A stretch of 64,000 nucleotides of DNA, from the NCBI GenBank assembly GCA_902705825.1, contig CACSIL010000005.1, positions 20,528-84,527 of the forward strand. Direction: 5' to 3'. A program made the position numbers and the translations under genes. Positions 39,244 through 47,557 of this stretch are shown piece after piece (position 1 is the stretch's first letter; the number at the start of each line of letters is the position of its first letter). The notes beneath the pieces are model-generated. The model saw nothing but the letters and a program-made list of their open reading frames with translations, did not search any database and had not been told where the DNA came from. Origin of the DNA: Halioglobus japonicus (lineage in GTDB: Bacteria > Pseudomonadota > Gammaproteobacteria > Pseudomonadales > Halieaceae).

Positions 39244-40929
39244 GTGCCAGAGATAATAACACTTAGCCAAAGCACCGGCTCTGCAGAAGAGCCGCTACTC
39301 GACCAGACCATTGGTAGCGCTTTCGACAGCATTGTCGAACAGTATCCCGATGACAGTGCGCTAGTCGTTTGCCACCAGAACATCCGTTGGACTTACCGGG
39401 AATACCAGCGAGAAGTGGACCGGCTGGCCTGCGGCCTGTTGGCGCTGGGGATCGTGCCGGGCGACCGGGTGGGCATCTGGGCACCGAACCGTTACGAGTG
39501 GTGCCTGACGCAATTTGCCACAGCAAAAGTTGGCGCGATTATGGTGTGCCTGAACCCTGCATATCGCTTGTTTGAGTTGGAGTATGCGCTCAACAAAGTG
39601 CAGTGTAAGGCCGTTATTTGTGCCGAGAGTTTTAAATCCAGTGATTACCTGGGCATGCTGCAGGAGCTCGCGCCCGAACTGTCGAGCTGTCCCGCTGGCG
39701 AGTTACAGTCTGCCAGGTTGCCCGCTCTCAACACTGTTATTCGCATGGGGCGGGATACCACCGATGGCATGTTTAATTTTGATCAGGTCTGTGCAATGGG
39801 CGGCGAAGCCGAACGGCAGAACCTGATAGAAACGGCCGCCCGACTGAGCCCATCCGACCCTGTTAATATCCAGTTCACCAGTGGCACCACGGGTAATCCC
39901 AAGGGCGCCACACTCACCCATTTGAATATCTTGAACAACGGTAAGCTCGTGGGTGATGGTATGAGGCTTACCCGGCATGACAGCTTGTGCATACCGGTAC
40001 CGCTGTACCACTGCTTTGGTATGGTGATGGGCAATCTGGCTTGTATAACTCACGGCTCGGCGGCTGTCTTCCCGTCAGAGGCTTTTGAGCCAGAAGCGGT
40101 GTTGCAGGCAGTTGCGCAGGAGCGTTGCACCGCGCTGCATGGTGTGCCCACTATGTTTATCGCCGAGCTCGATCACCCCGGCTTCGCCAGTTTTGATCTC
40201 AGTAGTTTACGCACCGGCATTATGGCTGGGGCACCATGTCCGGTAGAAGTGATGCGGCGGGTGCACGATGAGATGCACATGAGCGAAGTGCTTATAGCCT
40301 ACGGGCAGACGGAAACCAGCCCGGTCAATCATATGACATCTGCAGACGATGCCATTGAAAAACGGGTAGCTAGTGTCGGCCGGGCGGCGCCGCACTGTGA
40401 GATCAAGATTGTCAGTGCCAGCGGCGAGGTGGTGCCGATAGGAGAGCAGGGCGAGATCTGTTGCCGAGGGTATTCTGTGATGCAGGGTTACTGGGGTGAT
40501 GAAGAGCGCACTGCAGAGACCATTGACAGCGCGGGTTGGCTGCACTCCGGTGACCTCGGTGTAATGGATAGTCAGGGCTACCTGCAAATTACCGGGCGCA
40601 TCAAGGATATGATTATTCGCGGCGGTGAAAATATTTATCCGCGTGAGGTGGAGGAGTTTTTATATACCCACCCGGGGATACAGGAAGTGCAGGTGTTCGG
40701 TATACCCGATGACCGCTACGGCGAGCAGGTGTGCGCCTGGATCAAGCAGCGTGACGCTGAGTCACTGAGTGAAGAGGATGTACGCGAGTTTTGTCGCGGG
40801 CAAATTACGCATTTCAAAGTGCCGCATCTGATCCGTTTTGTGGAGGACTTCCCAATGACGGTGACCGGCAAGATACAGAAATTTGTGATGCGCGAGCAGA
40901 TGGTCGGGGAGTTGTCACCCGACCGTTAA
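39244..40929 (+). CDS. Fatty-acyl-CoA synthetase (ACSF2-like AMP-binding)
   Basis: This 561-residue AMP-forming acyl-CoA ligase has the P-loop [16 protein letters not shown], the adenylation motif [10 protein letters not shown], the hinge block [20 protein letters not shown] with [16 protein letters not shown], and the catalytic Lys in [12 protein letters not shown]. The overall pattern matches the ACSF2/FadD-like branch acting on medium- to long-chain acids. It starts at GTG 39244 with GGGGAG eight bases upstream. It follows icd by about 85 bases on the same strand. Substrate specificity is not predictable from sequence alone. Confidence 0.93.
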   Translation: MPEIITLSQSTGSAEEPLLDQTIGSAFDSIVEQYPDDSALVVCHQNIRWTYREYQREVDRLACGLLALGIVPGDRVGIWAPNRYEWCLTQFATAKVGAIMVCLNPAYRLFELEYALNKVQCKAVICAESFKSSDYLGMLQELAPELSSCPAGELQSARLPALNTVIRMGRDTTDGMFNFDQVCAMGGEAERQNLIETAARLSPSDPVNIQFTSGTTGNPKGATLTHLNILNNGKLVGDGMRLTRHDSLCIPVPLYHCFGMVMGNLACITHGSAAVFPSEAFEPEAVLQAVAQERCTALHGVPTMFIAELDHPGFASFDLSSLRTGIMAGAPCPVEVMRRVHDEMHMSEVLIAYGQTETSPVNHMTSADDAIEKRVASVGRAAPHCEIKIVSASGEVVPIGEQGEICCRGYSVMQGYWGDEERTAETIDSAGWLHSGDLGVMDSQGYLQITGRIKDMIIRGGENIYPREVEEFLYTHPGIQEVQVFGIPDDRYGEQVCAWIKQRDAESLSEEDVREFCRGQITHFKVPHLIRFVEDFPMTVTGKIQKFVMREQMVGELSPDR

Positions 40930-40950
40930 AACGTGCACTGCGGTGGCAGC

Positions 40951-43497
40951 TTACAGTGAGCTGCAGTCCATCGGGTCCATCGCATCAATCCACTGTGCTA
41001 TCAGCTCGACACCTTCCGGATGGATGATAGAGCGCCCGATCTCCGGCATGCGTACTTCAAGTGCATTGGAATCCATGCGGTATACCAGGATGGATTCATC
41101 AGAACTCCCCGGCACGATGTCATAACCGAGATTCCCGGTGCCCGGTCCAGCGGCTACCGGAGGCTTGCATTCGCCTACGTTCGGGCCAAACGGCAGGAAG
41201 TAGTTGAGATACAAGCCGGAGGTGTCGCCGGCTCCACCAGGTGAGTGGCAGTGAGCGCAGTTGACATCAAGGTATCCTCTGGCGCGCTCATCAAGGTCCG
41301 CGCTGGTGTCTCCCCACAGCGGAATGCTGGGTATGGAAGCGGTGTCGGCTGGAGCGCCACTGAGGATACCTTCCGATGTCCAGTGGTCGAGCTGATTAGC
41401 CGTTGCGCTGCCGTAGTCGAAATCCTTGTTGAGCGAGCGGGCAGTTGGGCCAAGCGGAAGCATGTTGTCTTCACCGTGGCAATTGGAGCAGTTGTTGGTG
41501 TTGGGGATGACGTAGTTAGTCGTCTGTGGGAGGCCGTTCTCGTCTATCCAGCTTACTGGCTGCGTGCCACCGGTGACAGTCAATACCGCATCTGATTTAT
41601 CACCATTCCAGATATAGGGTAGCGCAACCCAGCCAGTGGAGCGCCGGATCATCAAGCGTGTTTCGATAATATCCTGTGCGCTGTTGTCATCGCGGAAATC
41701 TGCCTGGATGGTGAATGTCTTGGCGATGATAGTGCCCACCGGGAAGTCGAAGGCCTCTGTGTCCCGATATGCCGCTTTAGCGCCCTCGGGAATAAAGACA
41801 AACCGATACTTGTTGGCGTAATCAGTGAACAACGGCGTGTTCAGGTCGTAAATGACCCCGTCATTGGCGTTGCTCATCGGGTTGCTGGCATCGGCGAACA
41901 AACGATAGTCTGACAGGTTGGGGCAGTTCGCCAGATAGGCGTCAGCGTTGCGGCCATCACCCTCAACATCGCACAACTCAATTGGATTGGGTTCCGTGGG
42001 GTTATTGGGATCTACCGGCGGCTCCAGAACAATAGGCGGCAGTGAGGCATGGCTGCAGTCGAAAAGCGCCGGGTCAGTGGATAGAGCAGGGCTGCCAGGC
42101 ACAATGCCCAGAATAGTCGTGATATTGAAGGTGGCTAAATCGCCTTCAGGGGTATTGTCCACAATACAAATGGCCTGACTCTCTGTTAAGCCATTGGGGA
42201 ATTCTACCAGTAGGCCTCCATTGGTGCCGACCCCTGAGCTGTCATAAAAATTGGCAGGCGGCTGCGGAAGTACGCTTCCGACAAGCTCGGCATCTCCCTG
42301 CGGGTCATAGGCATTATTGGTCATGGTGTTGTCGTGGATGTAGATTTTCTCCGGGACGGGGTCGTAGGTGGGTTTGCTGACTCCCACATCTACGAAGTAG
42401 TAACTTACGATGATCGTCCCGAACGACTGGTTGCCGCTGATGGTATTGCCAAACACCTCGATATCGTCATTGGCCATAATCATCAGGCCTGTGCCGGTGG
42501 GAACGGTGCCGACGATGTTGCCTGCCGGGGCAAAGTTCGGTGTGTTGTTGTCAATGATCAGGTTGTCGAACACCCGGGTGGCTTCTCCGCCCTGAATCGG
42601 CGGGCCAGGCAAATCAAACACCAGAATGCCGCCGGTGTTGCCGGTGGTGTGGTTCTCATACACATCTGCAAACTTGGAGTTCTCAATCTCGATACCGGCC
42701 ACGTTCTCATACACGTAGTTGCGTCGCACGATGATGTTTTCGGATTGTCCGACGTAAACGCCGGCATCGCTGGCACCGCGTACCTCGGAATCCTCAATCA
42801 GTACATTGCGAGTTTGCACCGGGTACAGGCCGTAGGGGCCGTTGTTCTCATCGGGGCCATTCGTCCACTCCACCCGCACCCGGCGGACGGTGACGCCATT
42901 GCTGCCCTCCATTTTGATGGCGTCTCCAGGCGTATCTTCTACCGCGAGGTCTTCCACGACGAAGTTGTTACCGGTGACCAAAATACCCTGTGAGCCGCTG
43001 GTCTGACCGGAGAAATTCAGTACGGTGCCGCCATCTGCTGTCATACCTTGTCCGCGCAGTACAATATTGTCTACGCTGCTGCTTAGTTCGCCGACAAAGT
43101 TGTAGGTACCGGCGGGCAGTTCGATAATGGTTTTGGGCTGTGCTCCAATCAGGGCCGATAACGCGCGTGTTTCCAGGTCGGGGCCGGCGGCGAGTTTCAC
43201 TAATTTGTAGCCGGGGAATTCCGGGTCGTCGAAGCCGCACTGCGGCAGATCGCACATCGCCACACACTGGCGTGCATCAAGCACGGTAATAAAGCCATCA
43301 CCATCGATATCCAGAGGGTCGCCGGGGAGGGCCGGTGTGCCTTTGGCCAGACCGATGGCGGCGATGTCATCAGCATCGACAATCATATCGCCGTCAGCAT
43401 CGCAGGTCTTTGGCACAGGCCCTGCACATTGCGAATAGGAGAGACTGCTGACAGAAAGCAGTGACAGTGTGATTAAAATTCCGGGCAGAAATTGCAT
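40951..43497 (-). CDS. Secreted dockerin-like / parallel beta-helix / diheme cytochrome c fusion protein
   Basis: This 848-residue exported protein has four parts. A signal peptide (1-~22) precedes two dockerin-like calcium loops: DADGDMIVDADD (33-44) and DIDGDGFITVLD (63-74), 30 residues apart and flanked by Cys24, Cys32, Cys78 and Cys82. Residues ~95-480 form a right-handed parallel beta-helix, with repeats such as NVLIEDSEVRGASDAGVYV and NIIVRRNYVYENVAGIEIEN. A Pro-rich linker (485-508) leads to a cytochrome domain with two heme sites, CSNCH (670-674) and CAHCH (747-751). From memory, the helix and the SO2930-type cytochrome are normally neighbouring separate genes (TIGR03805/TIGR03806). 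It starts 23 bases after the cohesin-like gene, with GGAG seven bases before the ATG. Confidence 0.9.
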   Translation of the reverse strand: MQFLPGILITLSLLSVSSLSYSQCAGPVPKTCDADGDMIVDADDIAAIGLAKGTPALPGDPLDIDGDGFITVLDARQCVAMCDLPQCGFDDPEFPGYKLVKLAAGPDLETRALSALIGAQPKTIIELPAGTYNFVGELSSSVDNIVLRGQGMTADGGTVLNFSGQTSGSQGILVTGNNFVVEDLAVEDTPGDAIKMEGSNGVTVRRVRVEWTNGPDENNGPYGLYPVQTRNVLIEDSEVRGASDAGVYVGQSENIIVRRNYVYENVAGIEIENSKFADVYENHTTGNTGGILVFDLPGPPIQGGEATRVFDNLIIDNNTPNFAPAGNIVGTVPTGTGLMIMANDDIEVFGNTISGNQSFGTIIVSYYFVDVGVSKPTYDPVPEKIYIHDNTMTNNAYDPQGDAELVGSVLPQPPANFYDSSGVGTNGGLLVEFPNGLTESQAICIVDNTPEGDLATFNITTILGIVPGSPALSTDPALFDCSHASLPPIVLEPPVDPNNPTEPNPIELCDVEGDGRNADAYLANCPNLSDYRLFADASNPMSNANDGVIYDLNTPLFTDYANKYRFVFIPEGAKAAYRDTEAFDFPVGTIIAKTFTIQADFRDDNSAQDIIETRLMIRRSTGWVALPYIWNGDKSDAVLTVTGGTQPVSWIDENGLPQTTNYVIPNTNNCSNCHGEDNMLPLGPTARSLNKDFDYGSATANQLDHWTSEGILSGAPADTASIPSIPLWGDTSADLDERARGYLDVNCAHCHSPGGAGDTSGLYLNYFLPFGPNVGECKPPVAAGPGTGNLGYDIVPGSSDESILVYRMDSNALEVRMPEIGRSIIHPEGVELIAQWIDAMDPMDCSSL

Positions 43498-43520
43498 TAG
43501 CGCGCTCCGAGTAGTGCTTA

Positions 43521-44147
43521 TTATTTGCGTGGCAGGGTGCTGAGGTTTCGTGTTTTACGGCTGGCGCTCCATCCGAGCATGCCACTCAGTATCAGCAACA
43601 GTGTACCCGGCAGTGGAATGGCGCCGATCGTTGCTGGCTGGCCAGTGGATGCCTGCAACGCTGAACCGGTTGCATCAGACAGTACCGCGCCGTCCAGTAT
43701 GCTCAGGCTGGTAGTGGCACCGGGCGCCAGAGCGAGTACATCGAAGCTCAGTGAGGCCAGTAAGAACGAATCCGGTTGCAGCGCGTTCAGGCTGGCGGGG
43801 AGCAGCAGGCTGATCTCTGCAAGGTTGACTGCGGCGCCGATATCGCCGCTGCTGACGTCAAGCGCGGTAAACCCGGCGAGGTCTCCCAGAAAGTTGCCCA
43901 GCGTGTAGTCGGCAAAGGACAATACCGCGTTATCGTAGCTGACCGAGAGGTCAAACGCACCGAGGGAGTCCGGCGCGAAATTGCCGAGTCCGCTGACAAT
44001 AAGCTCAAATGATACGGTGTCCCCATTACTGGCGAAACTGGTGTCGGGCTGCAGGCTCAGCAACGCGGCGTGTGTCACAGGGGCCTGTGCCATGCAAACC
44101 AGCGACACAGCTGCTAGAAACGGTTTTATGCGGTGTAAGATAGTCAA
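43521..44147 (-). CDS. Cohesin-domain protein with PEP-CTERM-type sorting tail
   Basis: This ~208-residue exported protein has a signal peptide (LAAVSLVCMAQAPVTHA) and then a cohesin-like beta-sandwich (about 29-165). Typical cohesin blocks are GDTVSFELIVSGLGNF, LGAFDLSVSYDNAVLSFADY and SFLLASLSFDVLALAPG. The C-terminus is a PEP-CTERM-type signal: IPLPG, a hydrophobic stretch (TLLLILSGMLGW) and the basic RKTR, so an exosortase should process it. PLPG replaces the canonical PEP. The start is uncertain. TTG 44147 has AGGAG ten bases upstream and gives a normal signal peptide, while the frame also opens at GTG 44207 without a ribosome-binding site. It lies first in an operon with the dockerin-like protein. 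Confidence 0.85.
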   Translation of the reverse strand: MTILHRIKPFLAAVSLVCMAQAPVTHAALLSLQPDTSFASNGDTVSFELIVSGLGNFAPDSLGAFDLSVSYDNAVLSFADYTLGNFLGDLAGFTALDVSSGDIGAAVNLAEISLLLPASLNALQPDSFLLASLSFDVLALAPGATTSLSILDGAVLSDATGSALQASTGQPATIGAIPLPGTLLLILSGMLGWSASRKTRNLSTLPRK

Positions 44148-44236
44148 AATCCGGGCGCTCCTGCTGTTTATTATAGTGACGCTTATATCGTGCGTATCAG
44201 GCGTCACATTTGTGGCTAACCATTCGGATAAAAGAA

Positions 44237-44253
44237 AGCAATATATGCGCCAC
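44237..44253 (-). promoter_or_regulatory. Sigma-54 (-24/-12) promoter for the cohesin-dockerin operon
   Basis: Read on the minus strand, GTGGCGCATATATTGCT matches the RpoN consensus. GG and GC are exactly ten bases apart, TGGC and TTGC are intact, and a T follows. Transcription should start near 44226, about 80 bases before the preferred TTG start. PEP-CTERM genes in exosortase systems are known to be controlled by the PrsK/PrsR pair with sigma-54, so this fits. The -24 part also forms one arm (44247-44253) of an inverted repeat with GTGGCGC at 44296-44302. Confidence 0.65.
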
Positions 44254-44355
44254 TACCACGCAAGTCCTTTCAAATTGATCACTTACGTGCTGTTTGTGGC
44301 GCGAACTATAATCCCTGAAAAGGGAAAGTGTAAAAATTCCTGACACTTGCGCCGC

Positions 44356-44670
44356 TTATTTACGCGGTGGCAAACCGTGCACCAGGGTCAGCGATTTAAG
44401 ATCAGCGCCGGCTCTGCGGTGCTCTGACAGCGCCTGGTAGTCGGGGTCGTTGTACCAGCCATCGGCAGCAGCTTCCGAGGGGAACTGGAAAATTATCATA
44501 CGGCCGGGCCTGGGCTCAGAGCCTTCCAGATGCTTTATGTTGTCGTCAAAGGTGACAAAGGAACCGCCATGTTTTTTTAACAGCGGGAAGAAGCCTTTCT
44601 CATACTTTAAATATTCTTCCTTGTCGTGGGCGACAAGGTTGGCAACGATATAAACGGGTATGTCTGACAT
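44356..44670 (-). CDS. DUF1330 family protein
   Basis: This 104-residue dimeric alpha-beta-barrel (ferredoxin-like) protein has the DUF1330 blocks VYIVANLVAHDKEEYLKYEK, GRMIIFQFPSEAAADGWYND and PDYQALSEHRRAGADLKSL. Function is unknown. Relatives are often next to dehalogenases, monooxygenases and other catabolic genes. It is the last gene of the TetR-dehalogenase-DUF1330 operon, 41 bases after the dehalogenase. Confidence 0.92.
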   Translation of the reverse strand: MSDIPVYIVANLVAHDKEEYLKYEKGFFPLLKKHGGSFVTFDDNIKHLEGSEPRPGRMIIFQFPSEAAADGWYNDPDYQALSEHRRAGADLKSLTLVHGLPPRK

Positions 44671-44711
44671 GCTGTATTTCCTGTGGTTTTTCTAGTTGGG
44701 TGGAATATGAA

Positions 44712-45590
44712 TTAGAGCGCTTGCAACCATTTGGCTACGGCCTGGCCGATCTCAACCGGAGAGTCTTCCTGCACAAAGTGTAATCCCTTGACCGTGACTT
44801 CCTGCTGGTTTGGCCAGCTGCGGCAAAATTCGCGCTGTGCGCCGACCAGAATGGAGCCCGGGTCAGCATTGATGAACAATTTGGGAATCTCACTGCCAGC
44901 CATGAAGGCGCCGTATTCGTTCACCAGGGCGACAACATCCTCCGGCTCACCCTCTATGGGTATCTGCCTCGGCCAGTTCAGCAGCGGCTGGCGGTCGTCG
45001 CTCTGCAAGTGGGGTGCGCGATAGGCGTCCATCTCAGCGGTGCTGAGTTCACGCATGACCGAGGAGGGCAGTACTGCCTCGATAAACATATTGCGGTTGA
45101 GGATCAGGTCTTCGCCCTTATCTGAGCGGAAGCCCTGGAATATTCCCACCGCGCCTTCGGGCCAGTCCGACCACTTCACGGGCATAACAATGCCCTCCAT
45201 ATAGGCGACACCCTTTACGGCGCTTGCGTGGCGCATGGCCCAGAGAAAGCCGATGGCGCTACCCCAGTCATGAATAACCAGCGTGACATTTTTGTCGGCG
45301 CCGATCGTTTCGAGCAAGCCGGCGACATAGCTATAGGCCACTTCCAGCGTATAGCGTGATGCGCCATCACTGGCGGGCAGTTTTTCAGAATCGCCCTGGC
45401 CTATCAGGTCCGGAACGATTACGCGGCCCGACGCCACCAGTTCCGGCACCACGTTGCGCCACAGGAAGGAGGAGGTCGGGTTGCCGTGTAACAGCACAAT
45501 GGGGTCACCGCTACCCTCTTCAACGTAGGCGATTTTCCTGCCGTTCACGGCTGCGAAATTTTTTTGGTAGGGCATGGTTTCAGACAACAT
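44712..45590 (-). CDS. Haloalkane dehalogenase (subfamily II-like)
   Basis: This is a 292-residue alpha/beta-hydrolase of the DhaA/LinB type, which replaces halogen on an alkyl carbon with hydroxyl. The full catalytic pentad of subfamily II is present: nucleophile Asp108 and halide-binding Trp109 (VIHDWGSAIGF), halide-binding Asn37 (HGNPTSSFLWRN), acid Glu132 (AYMEGIVMP) and base His271 (GLHFVQEDSP). AAGGAG lies seven bases before ATG 45590. It is second in an operon led by a TetR regulator. The natural substrate is unknown, as for most marine homologues. Confidence 0.93.
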   Translation of the reverse strand: MLSETMPYQKNFAAVNGRKIAYVEEGSGDPIVLLHGNPTSSFLWRNVVPELVASGRVIVPDLIGQGDSEKLPASDGASRYTLEVAYSYVAGLLETIGADKNVTLVIHDWGSAIGFLWAMRHASAVKGVAYMEGIVMPVKWSDWPEGAVGIFQGFRSDKGEDLILNRNMFIEAVLPSSVMRELSTAEMDAYRAPHLQSDDRQPLLNWPRQIPIEGEPEDVVALVNEYGAFMAGSEIPKLFINADPGSILVGAQREFCRSWPNQQEVTVKGLHFVQEDSPVEIGQAVAKWLQAL

Positions 45591-45623
45591 ATGGTGTCTC
45601 CTTGGGGGGCTGAGGGAATCGGT

Positions 45624-46211
45624 TCAGGCGGCCAGGCCGAGCATGGACAGGCTGTTTTCCACAATACGCCTGAGGGCCTGGCGGGGCTGCTTTTTACGGC
45701 TTTGGACGCGCAGGCCGAAGTTGATAGTCATCACCATGCTGGCCAGTGCCTGCGGGCTGTGCGCGGTGTTCAACTCGCCGTGTCGCTGCGCCAGTTGGAA
45801 GGCGCGCGCAAACGCATTTTCAATGGTGTTCAGCTTTTGCGTTGCCAACTGGTTCAACTCAGTATCCGTGTCGGCCAACTCCAGCACAGTGTTCACCAGC
45901 ATGCAGCCTTGCCCGGTGCGGCGTTGCGAGGGTTCCAATAGGGTCGCTTCGAAAAAAGCACGGGGCAGCGCGGTGGGTGATAAGCGTTTGGCATCTTCTT
46001 CAACGATGGCCAGAGTGCGGTCGCCGAACAACTCCAGGCATTCCATGAACAGTGCCCGCTTGTTGCCAAAGCTACTGTAGAAACTGGAGCGCGCTATGCC
46101 CATTGTCTCGAGTAGGTCGGGTAGCGAGGTCGCGGTATAGCCTCGAGTCCAGAACAGCTTCATCGCTGCTTCCAGAGCACGGGTGCGGTCGAACTCAAGT
46201 GATCGGGCCAT
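45624..46211 (-). CDS. TetR family transcriptional regulator
   Basis: This 195-residue repressor-type protein has an N-terminal helix-turn-helix (ALEAAMKLFWTRGYTATSLP, then DLLETMGIARSSFYSSFGNK) and a C-terminal ligand-binding part resembling the TetR_C group found in AcuR/NemR-like proteins (GCMLVNTVLELADTDTELN). It is the first gene of the dehalogenase operon (33-base gap) and probably regulates it in response to a substrate or product (inference). Confidence 0.93.
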   Translation of the reverse strand: MARSLEFDRTRALEAAMKLFWTRGYTATSLPDLLETMGIARSSFYSSFGNKRALFMECLELFGDRTLAIVEEDAKRLSPTALPRAFFEATLLEPSQRRTGQGCMLVNTVLELADTDTELNQLATQKLNTIENAFARAFQLAQRHGELNTAHSPQALASMVMTINFGLRVQSRKKQPRQALRRIVENSLSMLGLAA

Positions 46212-46332
46212 GTTGTTGTCGCGCAGTAAAAAAAGAAATACTGAACCGATCAGTACAAAATGGCAAGATGTTTATAGCATTGTGTCTGGCGCGATGCCTG
46301 CACCTCGCAGAGTATGATTGTCGCCACCGGTA

Positions 46333-47433
46333 TTAGTCGGCGTCGCTCCCAGGTGCAATGTGCAACTTGCGCCACTTAAGCGGTGAAGACCCGGTCCACT
46401 TGGTAAATGCCCGGGTAAATGTTGCCGGCTCTGTATAGCCGAGGCGGTAGCCGATTTCGGAAACGGTGAGATTGGGGTTGCGCATATAATTTCGCGCGCG
46501 CTCAGCCTGTACGTTGGCGAGCAGGCTGGCATACGACGTACCCTCACGGCCGAGTTGCCGTGTCAGGCTGCGCTCGGACATCGACAGTTGGCCGGCTACT
46601 TCGCCGCGCTTCAGCGGCGGGGTATACGCCCACAGCCAACGCGTTACACGTTCGGTAAGGCTGATTTCCTCGGCCAGCATCAACGACAACTTCTCCGCGA
46701 TAGTGACATAAGAGCGATATACCAGCGGGTTCGCTTTGGGTAGCGGCGCATTGTCAAATCCGCCTGAGAACGCCAGGCAGGCCTCCGCGCAGGAGAACTC
46801 TACTGCGCAGGGCAGGCTCTCCTGCACCAGGTGCCAGTCGGCCGGTTGGGCAAAGGGGAACGTGATGTACAGCGGAACCGTCTCCGCGGTCGCAATATCC
46901 TGAATGTTGCGCAAAGATGTCACCAGGTCTAGTGTTAAGCAGTAATTCACCAGAGCATCGATATCCGCGGCCTGCGTGTCGCGAATCTGCGGTCGCTGCA
47001 TGGTGAATGTGAAAAGTGACACATCGGATGCACGGCTTACCACCAGTCGTGAGTGGCCCCAGGTCAGTTGTGGGAAATTCAGGCAGACCTGCAGCGCGGC
47101 TACGGCAGTTGCAGCGTGCCGCATTGCCATGCCCAGAACGCCGAGGTTTTCAATGCCTATACTGTCCATGCGTTGAAAGAAAACCCGTACCGCTGAACGA
47201 TCGTGGCCGAGGAAGCGGCGCACCAGCGCCATACAGATGATGAGTTCCTGTTCGAGGGAAATGGGGAAGTCTGGCTCTGCCAGGGCCCGGGCGGGTAATC
47301 CGGCATCGTTAAACAGCGCCAGCGCATCCTCATCGCTGACGTTCAGAAAGACCAGCTGCCCCAGTAGTCCTGTGACAGTGCGCTGTGACGAGGCCAGGTT
47401 GCCACTGGCGATGACGGTAGGGTTATGATCCAT
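46333..47433 (-). CDS. AraC family regulator with OruR/ArgR-like N-terminal domain
   Basis: This 366-residue regulator has an N-terminal arabinose-binding-like sensing domain of the OruR/VirS-like group. The C-terminal double helix-turn-helix reads LSMSERSLTRQLGREGTSY and LTVSEIGYRLGYTEPATFTR, followed by AFTKWTGSSPLKWRK. Such regulators often sit divergent from the catabolic genes they activate, as here with the monooxygenase gene 124 bases away. The inducer is unknown. Confidence 0.93.
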   Translation of the reverse strand: MDHNPTVIASGNLASSQRTVTGLLGQLVFLNVSDEDALALFNDAGLPARALAEPDFPISLEQELIICMALVRRFLGHDRSAVRVFFQRMDSIGIENLGVLGMAMRHAATAVAALQVCLNFPQLTWGHSRLVVSRASDVSLFTFTMQRPQIRDTQAADIDALVNYCLTLDLVTSLRNIQDIATAETVPLYITFPFAQPADWHLVQESLPCAVEFSCAEACLAFSGGFDNAPLPKANPLVYRSYVTIAEKLSLMLAEEISLTERVTRWLWAYTPPLKRGEVAGQLSMSERSLTRQLGREGTSYASLLANVQAERARNYMRNPNLTVSEIGYRLGYTEPATFTRAFTKWTGSSPLKWRKLHIAPGSDAD

Positions 47434-47456
47434 GATTTGTCATTATGTACATTTGT

Positions 47457-47481
47457 GGCCCAAAATATCAAAAAATGGGCC
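47457..47481. promoter_or_regulatory. Dyad in the AraC-monooxygenase divergent region
   Basis: A 6-bp inverted repeat (GGCCCA / TGGGCC) with a 13-base A-rich spacer lies between the divergent AraC and monooxygenase genes, about 25 bases from the AraC start. It could be an operator for the AraC protein or another regulator. AraC sites are more often direct repeats, so the call is tentative. Confidence 0.3.
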
Positions 47482-47557
47482 TGCTCGGCAATGTTTTGTC
47501 GATGGATAAAACTCTAGGATGCCAATCTCGAATTATAACCATTGAATGAGGTCCGCC

